This document shows positions 1 to 7,405 of a stretch of DNA of 20,905 bases, one piece after another. The translations under genes were made by a program, and so were the position numbers. The DNA is taken from positions 1-20,905 of the forward strand of contig JAEZZE010000334.1 of the NCBI GenBank assembly GCA_023418755.1. Direction: 5' to 3'. How positions within the stretch are numbered: the stretch's first letter is position 1; each line of letters begins with the position of its first letter. Source of the stretch: Bacillota bacterium (GTDB lineage Bacteria; Bacillota; Bacilli; Paenibacillales; Paenibacillaceae). The notes under the pieces are model-generated. The model was given only the letters and a program-made list of their open reading frames with translations, was not told the origin of the DNA and did no database searches.

Positions 1-378
1 CCTCATAGGGTGTCGGATGCCGCGGCTTGGGTAAGCTAGGGCAGCGCCGATCTTGTCGACCCGGTGGAGTGCGGTTGTAGCCTGCATATCCTCAGATTGC
101 ACGCACTATAGGATTTTAGCACATCGGCATTGGGAATACAAGAAATTTGTTTGATTATTACGCTGCTCGGCTTTTCAACTCTCGCCTCCCCGCTTCCCCA
201 TTTTCCTCGATCATGGCTTGGCTTTTCGTGTAATCTTCCTCCCATTATCCACTCCCTCGATCATGGCTTAGCTTTGAAATCTCAAGCTCCTATTGTCCCG
301 TTTCCTTGAAGTTCGCTTGTTTCCTCGCTCCGCCCGACTTCGTATTAATAAGCTTGGTAACTCTACTGGCATTCAGCA
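1..378. other. Gene-poor left edge, no recognisable gene
   Basis: I see no credible coding region here. A 69-codon minus-strand frame (245-36) has no recognisable domain and its composition looks like translated intergenic DNA. The only clear structure is a pair of near-identical 21 bp direct repeats (listed separately). On the usual Firmicute map, ribosomal protein L21 (rplU) would be expected soon after the spoIVFB/rng end of this cluster, but no L21-like reading frame is present. Confidence 0.6.
205..275. repeat. Two 21 bp direct repeats 50 bp apart
   Basis: Copies at 205-225 and 255-275 start with CCTCGATCATGGCTT and match at 20 of 21 positions, with an exact 50 bp offset. They lie downstream (in minus-strand sense) of the interrupted nuclease-like gene. 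Function unknown; they could be remnants of a local duplication or paired binding sites. Confidence 0.75.
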
Positions 379-1053
379 TTAAATGATCTTCATCAAGAGC
401 TGCAGCGCCGTCTCCGAAATGTGAAATTCATAGCAGCGTTTGGAGCTCCCTCCCACGGTGCACACGAGCTCCTTATTCTGCATTTCAGCGATGATCTTTC
501 TGCTCGTTTCCTTTCCGAGCAGCAGCCATTCGCTCACATGCCCCAAGCGAAAAGTTTGCCCCCTCAACCACGCGCATCTCAGCACCTCTCGTTCGTCCAC
601 GGGCAGCTTCATCAATCCGGTCCCTTCCTTCGTGCCGATTTTCCCCAACAGCTCATACAAATTGCGCTGACACTCTTCCGGTCTTTTCTCCAGTTCGTCC
701 CGACTGTACGAGAAATAGACGAAGCCGTTCACCGCTACCGAGCGTGCCCGCGCCCTCTCGAACGAGAAGCGATCGCGCGTAACTTTCTCCGCATGCGTAA
801 TGTAATAGTCCTCTTCAATAATCAAGCGCAGCGACGGCAAACCGACATCTCCAAAAATCGATATTCCCATAGGGCCCTTCATCTCGTACTCAAGCAACAT
901 ACCGTCGCTCTTCCCGAATACCGGAAGGAGCAGATGTTTCAGTAGCAGCTTCGTCCCGGTCAAATTCCGATTCAACATCTCTCGTCTCTGCCCCGTTGCC
1001 GCTGTCTTCTGCTCTACAAGAAGCCTCTAAAACTCCTCTTCAAACCCGTCCAT
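379..1053 (-). pseudogene. Nuclease-like protein gene interrupted by an in-frame TAG
   Basis: The minus-strand ATG at 1053 follows a strong ribosome binding site (AGGAGGG, 7 nt spacing) and opens MDGFEEEF. Codon 9 is then TAG (1029-1027), after which the same frame stays open to the TAA at 379. If the stop is read through, the protein has 224 residues. The N-terminal half carries spaced acidic residues (LEYE at about 54-57, IIEED at about 78-82, then a His at 87) and an Arg-rich stretch ending SRDELEKRPEECQ. This resembles, from memory, small DUF559/Vsr-like endonuclease-fold proteins of Paenibacillaceae. The C-terminal 75 residues look like a winged helix. An internal ATG at 978 could give a 199-residue shorter product, but it lacks a good ribosome binding site. 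A C-to-T change from CAG would explain the stop. Family assignment is tentative; the open frame on both sides of the stop is directly visible. Confidence 0.6.
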
Positions 1054-1085
1054 GCCAAATCCCTCCTCAGAAAATGTAAAACTCG

Positions 1086-1133
1086 AGAAAAAGCAAAAAA
1101 CGCCGCTTACTCCGCAAAGGGAGAAAACGGCGT
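1086..1133 (-). terminator. Intrinsic terminator downstream of rng
   Basis: On the minus strand, ACGCCG (1133-1128) pairs with CGGCGT (1105-1100). A short inner pairing around CTCCC/GGAG is possible. The hairpin is followed by TTTTTTGCTTTTT. It sits about 250 bp after the rng stop and just before the ribosome binding site of the interrupted nuclease-like gene, so it probably ends the mre-min-spoIVF-rng transcript. Confidence 0.8.
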
Positions 1134-1381
1134 GTGCTTCACCTTAATCGATTAATATTCCACCCATAAAAATAACACAAATTTCGTGTAACTGGAAACC
1201 ATTTGGCTAAAATTTGTTAACTAACATTCGGCGCATGGCCATTTCCGTTCCCTTACCTTTGTAAACCACGATAACCGACTTCTTAGAACATCGACCTGCC
1301 ACTCTAGCCACTCCCGCCACTCCCGCCATTCCCGCCTTATTCAAGCACCGTAGACGCAATAGCCGAAGAACATCGCCCCGC
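1134..1381. other. Gene-free spacer after rng
   Basis: No gene is visible. The part nearest rng contains a 9 bp tandem repeat; the part nearest the terminator (about 1141-1235) is markedly A+T-rich compared with the rest of the window. A weak minus-strand promoter-like pair (TTGTGT, 17 nt, TATTAA) lies in the A+T-rich part, but nothing confirms it. Confidence 0.5.
1298..1336. repeat. 9 bp tandem repeat, about 4.3 copies
   Basis: Units GCCACTCTA, GCCACTCCC, GCCACTCCC, GCCATTCCC and a final GCC run without gaps. The array lies 46 bp beyond the rng stop. It is too short to be a structural RNA and is most simply a slippage-generated microsatellite. Confidence 0.8.
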
Positions 1382-2617
1382 TCAGCGAATGTAAATCTTC
1401 CCGCTGCCTTTGCAGGCCGCGCAAGTTTCGTAGAAATATTTCATCGCGTTCTCCCGCGCCTTCTTGCGCGTCAGCTCCATCAGTCCGAGCCGCGTCCAGC
1501 CGACGACCTGGCACTTCGTGCGGTCCCGCTTGATGCGCGTCTCCAGCCGGTGCGCGATCTGATGACGATGCTCCTCGGTTTCCATATCGATAAAATCGAT
1601 AATAATAATGCCTCCGACGTCGCGCAGCCTGAGCAGTCTGGCCACCTCGTCCGCCGCTTCCCCGTTCGTCTGGAACACCGTTTCCTCCAGATCGACCGAG
1701 CCGGTGTATTTGCCCGTATTCACGTCGATTACCGTTAGCGCTTCCGTCTGCTCCCAGACCAGATAGCCCCCGCTCGGCAGCCACACTCTCGATTGAAACG
1801 CCTTGTCAAGCTGCTCCTTGATGCCGAACTTCTCGAACATCGGCTTAGGTTCCCGATAAAGCCGAACCCGTTCTTCGAGAGCCGGGGCGGTCTGCCGCAA
1901 ATACGACTTCGCCTCCTCGGCTCTGGCTTCGTCGTCGACGATCAGCAGCTCGGTATCCGGAGTGATCACGTCCCTGACCATCCGGCCCACGAGCCCCGAA
2001 TCCCTGTGCAGCTCTAACGGAGCTTTCGCATGCTTGCTGCGTTCGAGGATGCTCCGCCAGACCCTCCGCAGGCCGTTCAAGTCTTCCTCGAGCGCCTCTC
2101 GGCTTTCCCCTCCCGCGTTCGTTCGGAGGATTACGCCCTCCGTTTCCTCCCGGATCGCTTCCGCCAGGCTCTTGAGCCGGGCCCTCTCCAGCTCCTGTTC
2201 GATCTTCTTGGAGATGCCTATGTAGTCCGCATCCGGCATGTAGACCAGCCATCTTCCGGGAATCGAATAATGGGTCGTCACCCGCGCGCCCTTGCCTCCG
2301 AGCGGCTCCTTCATGACCTGAACGAGAAGCTCGTCGCCCGGTTTCAGCAGCTCGCCGATCGGAGGCTTCTCCTTCGGCTGCTTGTCCAGGTGAGGGTGCA
2401 ACACATCGTCCACGTAGAGAAAAGCGTTCTTGGACAGGCCGATATCGACGAACGCGGCCTGCATGCCGGGCAGAACGTTGACGACCCGTCCTTTGTACAA
2501 GTTGCCGATCAGCGAAGCGCCTTCCGTCCGCTCCACGGCGAATTCCGTAAGGATGCCGTCTTCGAGCAGCGCCGACTGAGTCACGCTATTCGAACAATGG
2601 ATAAACAGCTGCTTCAT
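1382..2617 (-). CDS. rng: Ribonuclease E/G family endoribonuclease
   Basis: 411 residues. The family cleaves single-stranded, often 5'-monophosphorylated RNA and acts in rRNA maturation and mRNA decay in the cytoplasm. An S1-like RNA-binding region spans about residues 38-118. The catalytic DNase I-like part shows IDVNTGK (297-303) and DFIDM (341-345), whose two Asp residues bind the metal ion. CAAC (399-402) matches the CPxC-type zinc-link that holds dimers in RNase E/G. The protein ends nine residues later, so it lacks the small domain and tail of the larger enterobacterial enzymes. The start is fixed by GGGAGG five bases before ATG. It follows spoIVFB by 54 bp and is probably the last gene of the operon. 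B. subtilis has no RNase E/G and uses RNase Y and J, so this gene distinguishes the lineage. The family call is firm. Confidence 0.95.
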   Translation of the reverse strand: MKQLFIHCSNSVTQSALLEDGILTEFAVERTEGASLIGNLYKGRVVNVLPGMQAAFVDIGLSKNAFLYVDDVLHPHLDKQPKEKPPIGELLKPGDELLVQVMKEPLGGKGARVTTHYSIPGRWLVYMPDADYIGISKKIEQELERARLKSLAEAIREETEGVILRTNAGGESREALEEDLNGLRRVWRSILERSKHAKAPLELHRDSGLVGRMVRDVITPDTELLIVDDEARAEEAKSYLRQTAPALEERVRLYREPKPMFEKFGIKEQLDKAFQSRVWLPSGGYLVWEQTEALTVIDVNTGKYTGSVDLEETVFQTNGEAADEVARLLRLRDVGGIIIIDFIDMETEEHRHQIAHRLETRIKRDRTKCQVVGWTRLGLMELTRKKARENAMKYFYETCAACKGSGKIYIR

Positions 2618-2671
2618 GCCAACCTCCCTAATGGAAACCTAATCTCTCCGCATATTTTCGCTCCTTTTATT

Positions 2672-3547
2672 TTACATGAAAAACCTCAAATCCGCATGTC
2701 CGGATGTCAAACGTCCAAGAAAACCGTCGATAATCGCCTTTTCCGGAACGACGCCGACGATTTTGCCCTGCTTCATCACGTAGACCAAATGATACTGTTC
2801 TTTCATATACAGCTTGAGAATGCGCGCAAGCGGGCGATTTTCGGAGATAACGATCGGCATCGACAGCTTCCCCCGGTCAAAATGCCGTTCGGCCCTCTCG
2901 CTGCGCTGCACGAGAAATCGCAAAAAAACAAACGGGACGTTGCGGAAATAAGTCCAGTTCGACGCGCAAAGGAAAAGGCCGACGGCCAATAAGTTCAAAT
3001 GAAGCAATCCTCCTCGCGCGAGCGGATACAGCGAAGCCGCGACCATCAGCGCGCTGAACATCAAGCTGATCTTCGCGCTCCATATCAGCGTCCGATGATA
3101 CGGCATTTTCAGGCTGAGCCACGACTGCAGCATCCTCCCGCCGTCCAGCGGCAAAACCGGCAGCAAATTAAAAAGGGCGATCAGCGCGTTGGCACGCGCG
3201 AAATCGTCCGCCCAGGCTTTGTCGATCCAGCCCGCGTATGCCAGCAGCATGCCGGTCGCCGCCAGAACGACGTTCTGAACCGGTCCGGCAAACGCGACCC
3301 ACAGCTCCTCGCGAACAGGGACCGAGCCGGCGTCCTCGACTTCGACCACTCCTCCGAAAGGGAGCAGTTTGATCTCCTTCACCTTCCAGCCGAAGCGCAA
3401 GGCCGCCAGCAGATGTCCCAGCTCATGCCACAGAACGATAAAAAACAGGGCGAGAAGCTCGGCGAAGCGTCCGGTCGCGATCGAGCCGATCATGATCAGC
3501 ACGAACAGAGGATGCAGCTTGAGAGCGATCCCTTTCCATCTAATCAA
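2672..3547 (-). CDS. spoIVFB: SpoIVFB, M50 intramembrane metalloprotease
   Basis: SpoIVFB is the site-2-protease-like enzyme that cuts pro-sigma-K in the mother cell, acting in the outer forespore membrane. From the chosen start it has 291 residues (B. subtilis has 288). Zinc motif HELGH is at 41-45 and the third ligand lies in NLLPVLPLDGGR (127-138, Asp135), with hydrophobic segments around them. The last 65 residues (about 225-290) look like a CBS-type domain, as in the family, where it senses ATP and binds the substrate. I chose the TTG at 3547 because it gives MIRWKG followed by LHPLF, the usual start of Paenibacillaceae relatives, and overlaps the spoIVFA stop by 8 bp (TTGATTAG). An ATG at 3586 would add 13 residues but overlap spoIVFA more and has no clear ribosome binding site. 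Translational coupling to spoIVFA fits the known SpoIVFA-SpoIVFB complex. Confidence 0.92.
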   Translation of the reverse strand: MIRWKGIALKLHPLFVLIMIGSIATGRFAELLALFFIVLWHELGHLLAALRFGWKVKEIKLLPFGGVVEVEDAGSVPVREELWVAFAGPVQNVVLAATGMLLAYAGWIDKAWADDFARANALIALFNLLPVLPLDGGRMLQSWLSLKMPYHRTLIWSAKISLMFSALMVAASLYPLARGGLLHLNLLAVGLFLCASNWTYFRNVPFVFLRFLVQRSERAERHFDRGKLSMPIVISENRPLARILKLYMKEQYHLVYVMKQGKIVGVVPEKAIIDGFLGRLTSGHADLRFFM

Positions 3548-4547
3548 AGGTAACCACTTCCGCCGGATCGAGTACGTTTCCGTCATGCTGCACGGCAAAA
3601 TAGAGCACCGCTTCGGATTGTCCGTCCGCGGCGGATTCGAGCCTTCCTATCGATTGTCCCGTTTCCACCCAATCGTTCGGCTTGACGGTCGCGGCCGCAA
3701 GACCGCCGTATACCGTCAAAACCCGGTTCTGATGTTGAACGAGTATCGTCACGCCGCCCGACGAATCGCGCGTGACTTGCTGCACCTTGCCGGTAAAAAC
3801 GGCGTATACCTCTCCATCGCCCGACGCGGCCACCCGCACTCCCTTGCCGTTCTCGGCGTAAGTCTGAACGATCTTTCCCCGGATCGGAGCCGAGGTGACC
3901 GACGGGTCCAGCAGCGCGGTAGCCTCCAACGTCTTCGGCTCGGTGCGGCCGAACGGCAAGAAAGTAGGCGAGCCTCCGAACGTGTCTCCATACCATGCCT
4001 CGATCGCGCGGAAATCCATATCTCTCGTAACCGAGCTTACCATCCAGTCTCTCGCTTGCGAGCTTCCGGGCATGTCCAGCTTCATCCAGCCCCAGAAGCC
4101 GGCTAGGGCGACCGCCGAAACGATAAGCCTGATGCCGGCTCCGCGAAGAAAGCTCCCGGACCGCGGCTCTTCCGAAGAACCCCCGCCTGCGGGCGCCGAG
4201 GTCGGGGGAATGCCCTTAAGGCCTTGCCATCCGGGAACTTGTCCCGCCTTCAGCCGTTTCTCCCGCTCTCTCCACCAGAGCTCCGGATCCGGGTCGGACA
4301 ACCCGCTTTTTTGACGCAAAGGTTCCTTCGCCGGATCGAAGCGCAAAGGATCGAACGCGGGGGGCGCCTGCTCTTCTCCCTTGTTCGCAAGCCGCGAATC
4401 GTCCTGCGGCACGGACACCGGTTTCGGCTCCGACTCATCGCGAGGCGGGACTGCCGGGGCGATCGTCCGAAGCTCTGCCGTTTGACGTTCCATAAGCTGG
4501 GCAATCCTCTCCCGTCTCCGTTCGCGCACGTTATCGCGTATGTGCAT
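3540..4547 (-). CDS. spoIVFA: SpoIVFA-like membrane protein with degenerate M23/LytM domain
   Basis: SpoIVFA holds SpoIVFB in an inhibited complex until the forespore signal protease SpoIVB cuts it. The 335-residue product has a basic N-terminus, a polar, Pro-rich cytosolic region (about 20-135), one membrane segment (about 138-156) and a C-terminal LytM/M23-like fold (about 220-335). The usual zinc ligands are missing: where active M23 enzymes have an HxxxD motif, a His near YGHL and an HxH, this protein has ENGKGVRVA, VYGGLA and LYFAVQ. It is therefore probably not a peptidase but a protein-binding version of the fold. The start at 4547 follows GGGAGGGG with six-base spacing; a longer frame to 4652 lacks support. 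It overlaps spoIVFB by 8 bp. Annotation pipelines may call it an M23 family metallopeptidase; synteny favours SpoIVFA. Confidence 0.85.
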   Translation of the reverse strand: MHIRDNVRERRRERIAQLMERQTAELRTIAPAVPPRDESEPKPVSVPQDDSRLANKGEEQAPPAFDPLRFDPAKEPLRQKSGLSDPDPELWWREREKRLKAGQVPGWQGLKGIPPTSAPAGGGSSEEPRSGSFLRGAGIRLIVSAVALAGFWGWMKLDMPGSSQARDWMVSSVTRDMDFRAIEAWYGDTFGGSPTFLPFGRTEPKTLEATALLDPSVTSAPIRGKIVQTYAENGKGVRVAASGDGEVYAVFTGKVQQVTRDSSGGVTILVQHQNRVLTVYGGLAAATVKPNDWVETGQSIGRLESAADGQSEAVLYFAVQHDGNVLDPAEVVTFD

Positions 4548-4629
4548 CGCCAGCCCCTCCCTTGTCCTCTTTTCTCTTATTACTTTATGGCGGACAAGAA
4601 GGGAATAGACCTGAGCGAGAGGCGCGAAC

Positions 4630-4688
4630 GCCGAAACGGGCCGTCCTCGCACCCCTCTTCGGATGTCGGAAGGACGGCCCGCTTCGGC
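4630..4688. repeat. Long compound inverted repeat between rodA and spoIVFA
   Basis: The arms 4637-4647 and 4671-4681 (CGGGCCGTCCT with its complement) pair over 11 bp. Beyond one A/C mismatch, GCCGAA (4630-4635) pairs with TTCGGC (4683-4688). The loop is 23 nt. It lies 20 bp beyond the rodA stop, in the 160 bp gap before spoIVFA. No T-run follows on either strand, so it is not a classic intrinsic terminator. It may act as an mRNA-stabilising or processing hairpin, or separate rodA from the sporulation genes. Confidence 0.75.
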
Positions 4689-4707
4689 CGGTCTATGTTG
4701 CCGTACG

Positions 4708-5859
4708 TCATTGATCCAGCTGATACTTCTCTTGATGCGCTTTGATGCTGAATATGAGGCCGATCGAAAGCATGTTCAGAAGCAATGACGTGCCTCCATA
4801 GCTGACGAACGGCAGCGTAATGCCCGTAATCGGCATCATCCCGAGCATCATTCCGATGTTCTGGAAGATCTGGAACACCATCATCGTCGCGATGCCGATT
4901 ATGATGAACGATCCTCTTCGGTCGTAACACTGATAAGCGATCAGGATCATCCGGTAGATGAACAGGAAGTAGAGAAGCAGCAGCAGCGCCGAGCCTTGAA
5001 AGCCGAACTCCTCTCCGATGACGACGAAGATGGAATCCGAATAGGTATACGGAATGAACTTCCGGTTTTTGGATTCGCCCTGCAAATAGCCGTCTCCGGA
5101 CAGTCCTCCCGAGCCGATGGCGATCATCGCGTATTCGGATTGGCGCCTGGCGTCGGCCGATGCCTCCTCCGGGTGGATGTACGTATTGATTCTTTCGTAC
5201 CAGTGGCCCAGCTTGCGATCGTTCAGATACGATTCGATCTCGGCATTGTAGGAATTGAACAGCGTAACGAACAGCACGAGGCCTCCTACTACGGTCGCCA
5301 GTCCGATCATGACATAGGAATACCGGACGTTGCCGATCCAGAGCATGCCGAGCACGATGAAAATGTAGATGATCGCGTTGCCCAGATCCGGCTGAAGCAT
5401 GACGAGCAGGAAGGGAACGAAGGAGAAGGCCGCGACGGTCATGACGTCGGTCCGCAATCTCAGCGGATCGCCCTGTCTTCTTCCCATGATGGCGGCGATT
5501 CCGATAATGAGGAACAGCTTCATGATCTCCGCGGGCTGGAACGAGAACGACCCGAATTCGAACCAGCTTCGCGCTCCGTTCTTCGGCTCTACGAGCACGA
5601 AGATGAGCACAAGCATGATAATCCCGATCGCGTACCAGACATACCAAGTTTTCAGGATTAGCCGATAATCGACCAATGTGGCCAATACGATGACGACAAA
5701 TCCGACGGCGTAAAAGAAAAGCGTTTGAACGTCCAAATTCTGATACGCCGGAAGCGGGTTGTTATACGTCGCGCTGCGGATGGTAAAAAAGCTGATTCCC
5801 ATGAACATCATGAGAATCGCAAGCATCATCCAATCCATTTTTTTCAATCGGTTAAACAA
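4708..5859 (-). CDS. rodA: RodA, SEDS-family peptidoglycan glycosyltransferase
   Basis: RodA polymerises lipid II into glycan strands for side-wall elongation, together with a class B PBP and MreBCD. The 383-residue product is almost entirely membrane segments (about ten). Family motifs are ARSWFEFGSFSFQPAE (96-111), LQPDLGNA (155-162), the region YSDSIFVVIGEEFGF (273-287) and the C-terminal PITGITLPFVSYGG (343-356). The start is a TTG six bases after the minD stop; MFNRLKK fits relatives, though the ribosome binding site is poor and coupling to minD is likely. FtsW and SpoVE belong to the same family; position beside mreBCD and minCD supports RodA. B. subtilis does not carry rodA at this locus, so its place here is a lineage feature. 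Confidence 0.88.
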   Translation of the reverse strand: MFNRLKKMDWMMLAILMMFMGISFFTIRSATYNNPLPAYQNLDVQTLFFYAVGFVVIVLATLVDYRLILKTWYVWYAIGIIMLVLIFVLVEPKNGARSWFEFGSFSFQPAEIMKLFLIIGIAAIMGRRQGDPLRLRTDVMTVAAFSFVPFLLVMLQPDLGNAIIYIFIVLGMLWIGNVRYSYVMIGLATVVGGLVLFVTLFNSYNAEIESYLNDRKLGHWYERINTYIHPEEASADARRQSEYAMIAIGSGGLSGDGYLQGESKNRKFIPYTYSDSIFVVIGEEFGFQGSALLLLLYFLFIYRMILIAYQCYDRRGSFIIIGIATMMVFQIFQNIGMMLGMMPITGITLPFVSYGGTSLLLNMLSIGLIFSIKAHQEKYQLDQ

Positions 5860-5865
5860 GCCCGA

Positions 5866-6660
5866 TCATCCCATTCCAAGAAACTTCTTTACTTTGCTGA
5901 ATACGCCCGATTTCTCGTCCAGATGGGACAGAGGGACCGTTTCCCCCAAAATTCGTCTCGCGATGTTGCGGTAAGCGATCGCCGCGCGGGAGTTCGCGTT
6001 CAATACGGTAGGTTCGCCGGAATTCGCGGCCTTGATGACGGACTCGTCGTCCGGTACGATGCCGAGCAGATCGATGGCGAGCACTTGGCAGATGTCGTCC
6101 ACCTCGAGCATATCCCCGCTGCGGACGAGTCCCGGCCGAATGCGGTTGATCACCAGCTTGGGGGAGGGGAAATTGCTCTTCTCCAACAGGCCGATGACGC
6201 GGTCCGCGTCGCGGACGGCGGCATTTTCCGGAGTCGTCACGACGATCGCTTGGGAAGCGCCCGCGATGGCATTGCGAAAGCCCTGTTCGATACCGGCGGG
6301 GCAGTCGATGATAATATAGTCGAAATCCGGTTTCAGACTCTCGACGATCTGGCGAACCTGCTCCGGAGAAATATCGTTCTTATCCTTCGTCTGCGCCGCG
6401 GGAAGCATATACAGCTCATCGAAGCGTTTATCCTTGATCAATGCCTGGTTGACCCGACAGCGTCCTTCGGCCACGTCGACCAGATCGTAGACGATCCGAT
6501 TCTCGAGCCCCATGACCACGTCCAAATTGCGCAAGCCGATGTCGGTATCCAACATGCATACCTTCTGGCCCAAAATCGCCAAAGCGGTGCCCAGATTCGC
6601 CGACGTCGTCGTTTTTCCGACTCCGCCTTTGCCCGATGTGACAACGATCGCTTCTCCCAT
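5866..6660 (-). CDS. minD: MinD, septum-site determining ATPase
   Basis: MinD is the membrane-binding ATPase that recruits MinC to block FtsZ assembly away from midcell. The 264-residue product has the deviant Walker A motif GKGGVGKTT (10-18) with its signature Lys11, LDTD (37-40) and the switch II region IIIDCPAGIEQGF. The C-terminal 13 residues (GVFSKVKKFLGMG) form the amphipathic membrane-targeting helix. The ATG at 6660 is preceded by AAAGGAG and lies five bases after the minC stop. No minE gene is present, so positioning is probably by DivIVA with MinJ or an equivalent, as in other Firmicutes; this last point is inferred. Confidence 0.97.
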   Translation of the reverse strand: MGEAIVVTSGKGGVGKTTTSANLGTALAILGQKVCMLDTDIGLRNLDVVMGLENRIVYDLVDVAEGRCRVNQALIKDKRFDELYMLPAAQTKDKNDISPEQVRQIVESLKPDFDYIIIDCPAGIEQGFRNAIAGASQAIVVTTPENAAVRDADRVIGLLEKSNFPSPKLVINRIRPGLVRSGDMLEVDDICQVLAIDLLGIVPDDESVIKAANSGEPTVLNANSRAAIAYRNIARRILGETVPLSHLDEKSGVFSKVKKFLGMG

Positions 6661-6665
6661 GATCT

Positions 6666-7328
6666 CTACACTCCTTTGAACAGCATAACTTCTTTACGCT
6701 GGCGCCCGAGGCTGGTCAGCTTGTCGATGGCCATCGTTCCCTCGCGCAGGAACGCGTATTCCATCCACGGCTCCGAGGATGTCCATTCGTCCGGAGGGCG
6801 GCTGATAACGTCGGCGATGCGCAGCTGGGTCGGTCTCATGAGCGAAGCGGCGATGATCGCCTCCTCGTTGCCCTGGGTTCCCGCGTGCACGCTTCCCCTA
6901 AGCGCTCCCATCACGTACACGTCCCCGCTGCAACGGATCGTGCCGCCCGGATTGACGTCGCCGATCAGAAGCAGATGCCCTTCGTATTCGACCGTCTGGC
7001 CGGATCTCACCATGCCGGTCATCGTGTGCAGCAACGGAACCGGCTTGGCGTCCGGATCGACCTCCGGCGGATCGCTCTCGATCGATTGAATGAGCAGATT
7101 GCCCTGCTTGCGGAATACCGCTTTGATCCGTTCCTTGTCCTCTTCGTCCAGTCGTCTAGCCCCAAGCTTTATGAAAATATGCACGATAGGCCCGTTGAAC
7201 TGCTGGCCGTGCTTATCCAATTTCGCGTTTAATTCGTCCAGCAGCTCGACGAAATCGCACTGGTCGTCCAGAAGGAACACCAAGCCCTCTTTGACGCCTT
7301 TAATCGTAATGATAGATTTGCCCGTCAC
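6666..7328 (-). CDS. minC: MinC, septum-site determining inhibitor
   Basis: MinC antagonises FtsZ polymerisation and is activated by MinD at the membrane. The 220-residue product has the N-terminal inhibitory domain (about 1-100, beginning SIITIKGVKEGL) and the C-terminal beta-helix domain (about 115-215), with the typical Gly-rich repeats GDVNPGGTIRCSGDVYVMG and GSVHAG. The start is GTG at 7328, supported by GGGAGGAG eight bases upstream. It precedes minD by five bases, so the two are almost certainly cotranscribed and possibly coupled. Confidence 0.96.
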   Translation of the reverse strand: MTGKSIITIKGVKEGLVFLLDDQCDFVELLDELNAKLDKHGQQFNGPIVHIFIKLGARRLDEEDKERIKAVFRKQGNLLIQSIESDPPEVDPDAKPVPLLHTMTGMVRSGQTVEYEGHLLLIGDVNPGGTIRCSGDVYVMGALRGSVHAGTQGNEEAIIAASLMRPTQLRIADVISRPPDEWTSSEPWMEYAFLREGTMAIDKLTSLGRQRKEVMLFKGV

Positions 7329-7356
7329 GATGCCCGCTCCTCCCTACGCTAATTGA

Positions 7357-7380
7357 AATTCGGCTTCGCGAAGCGGAATT
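7357..7380. repeat. 24 bp near-perfect palindrome between mreD and minC
   Basis: Two 12-base halves match as an inverted repeat with one G/G mismatch (core GCTTCGCGAAGC). It lies 29 bp upstream of the minC GTG, in the 77 bp gap after mreD, and has no T-run. It could be an mRNA hairpin at the minC leader or a protein-binding site. Confidence 0.7.
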
Positions 7381-7405
7381 CCTGCCTGCCGGGTTAAACA
7401 ACGTC

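Noticed and set aside
36..245. 69-codon minus-strand frame
   Set aside because: It has no domain or clear ribosome binding site and overlaps one of the direct repeats.
1220..1240. Tiny minus-strand frame (MAMRRMLVNKF) in the spacer after rng
   Set aside because: It is only 11 codons with a weak ribosome binding site; chance is the simpler explanation.
1341..1784. 147-codon minus-strand frame overlapping the 3' end of rng
   Set aside because: It is an out-of-frame shadow of rng with low-complexity Gly/Arg composition.
5725..7089. A 454-codon + strand open frame opposite minD and minC
   Set aside because: It lies antisense to minCD, shows shadow composition and has no recognisable motif.
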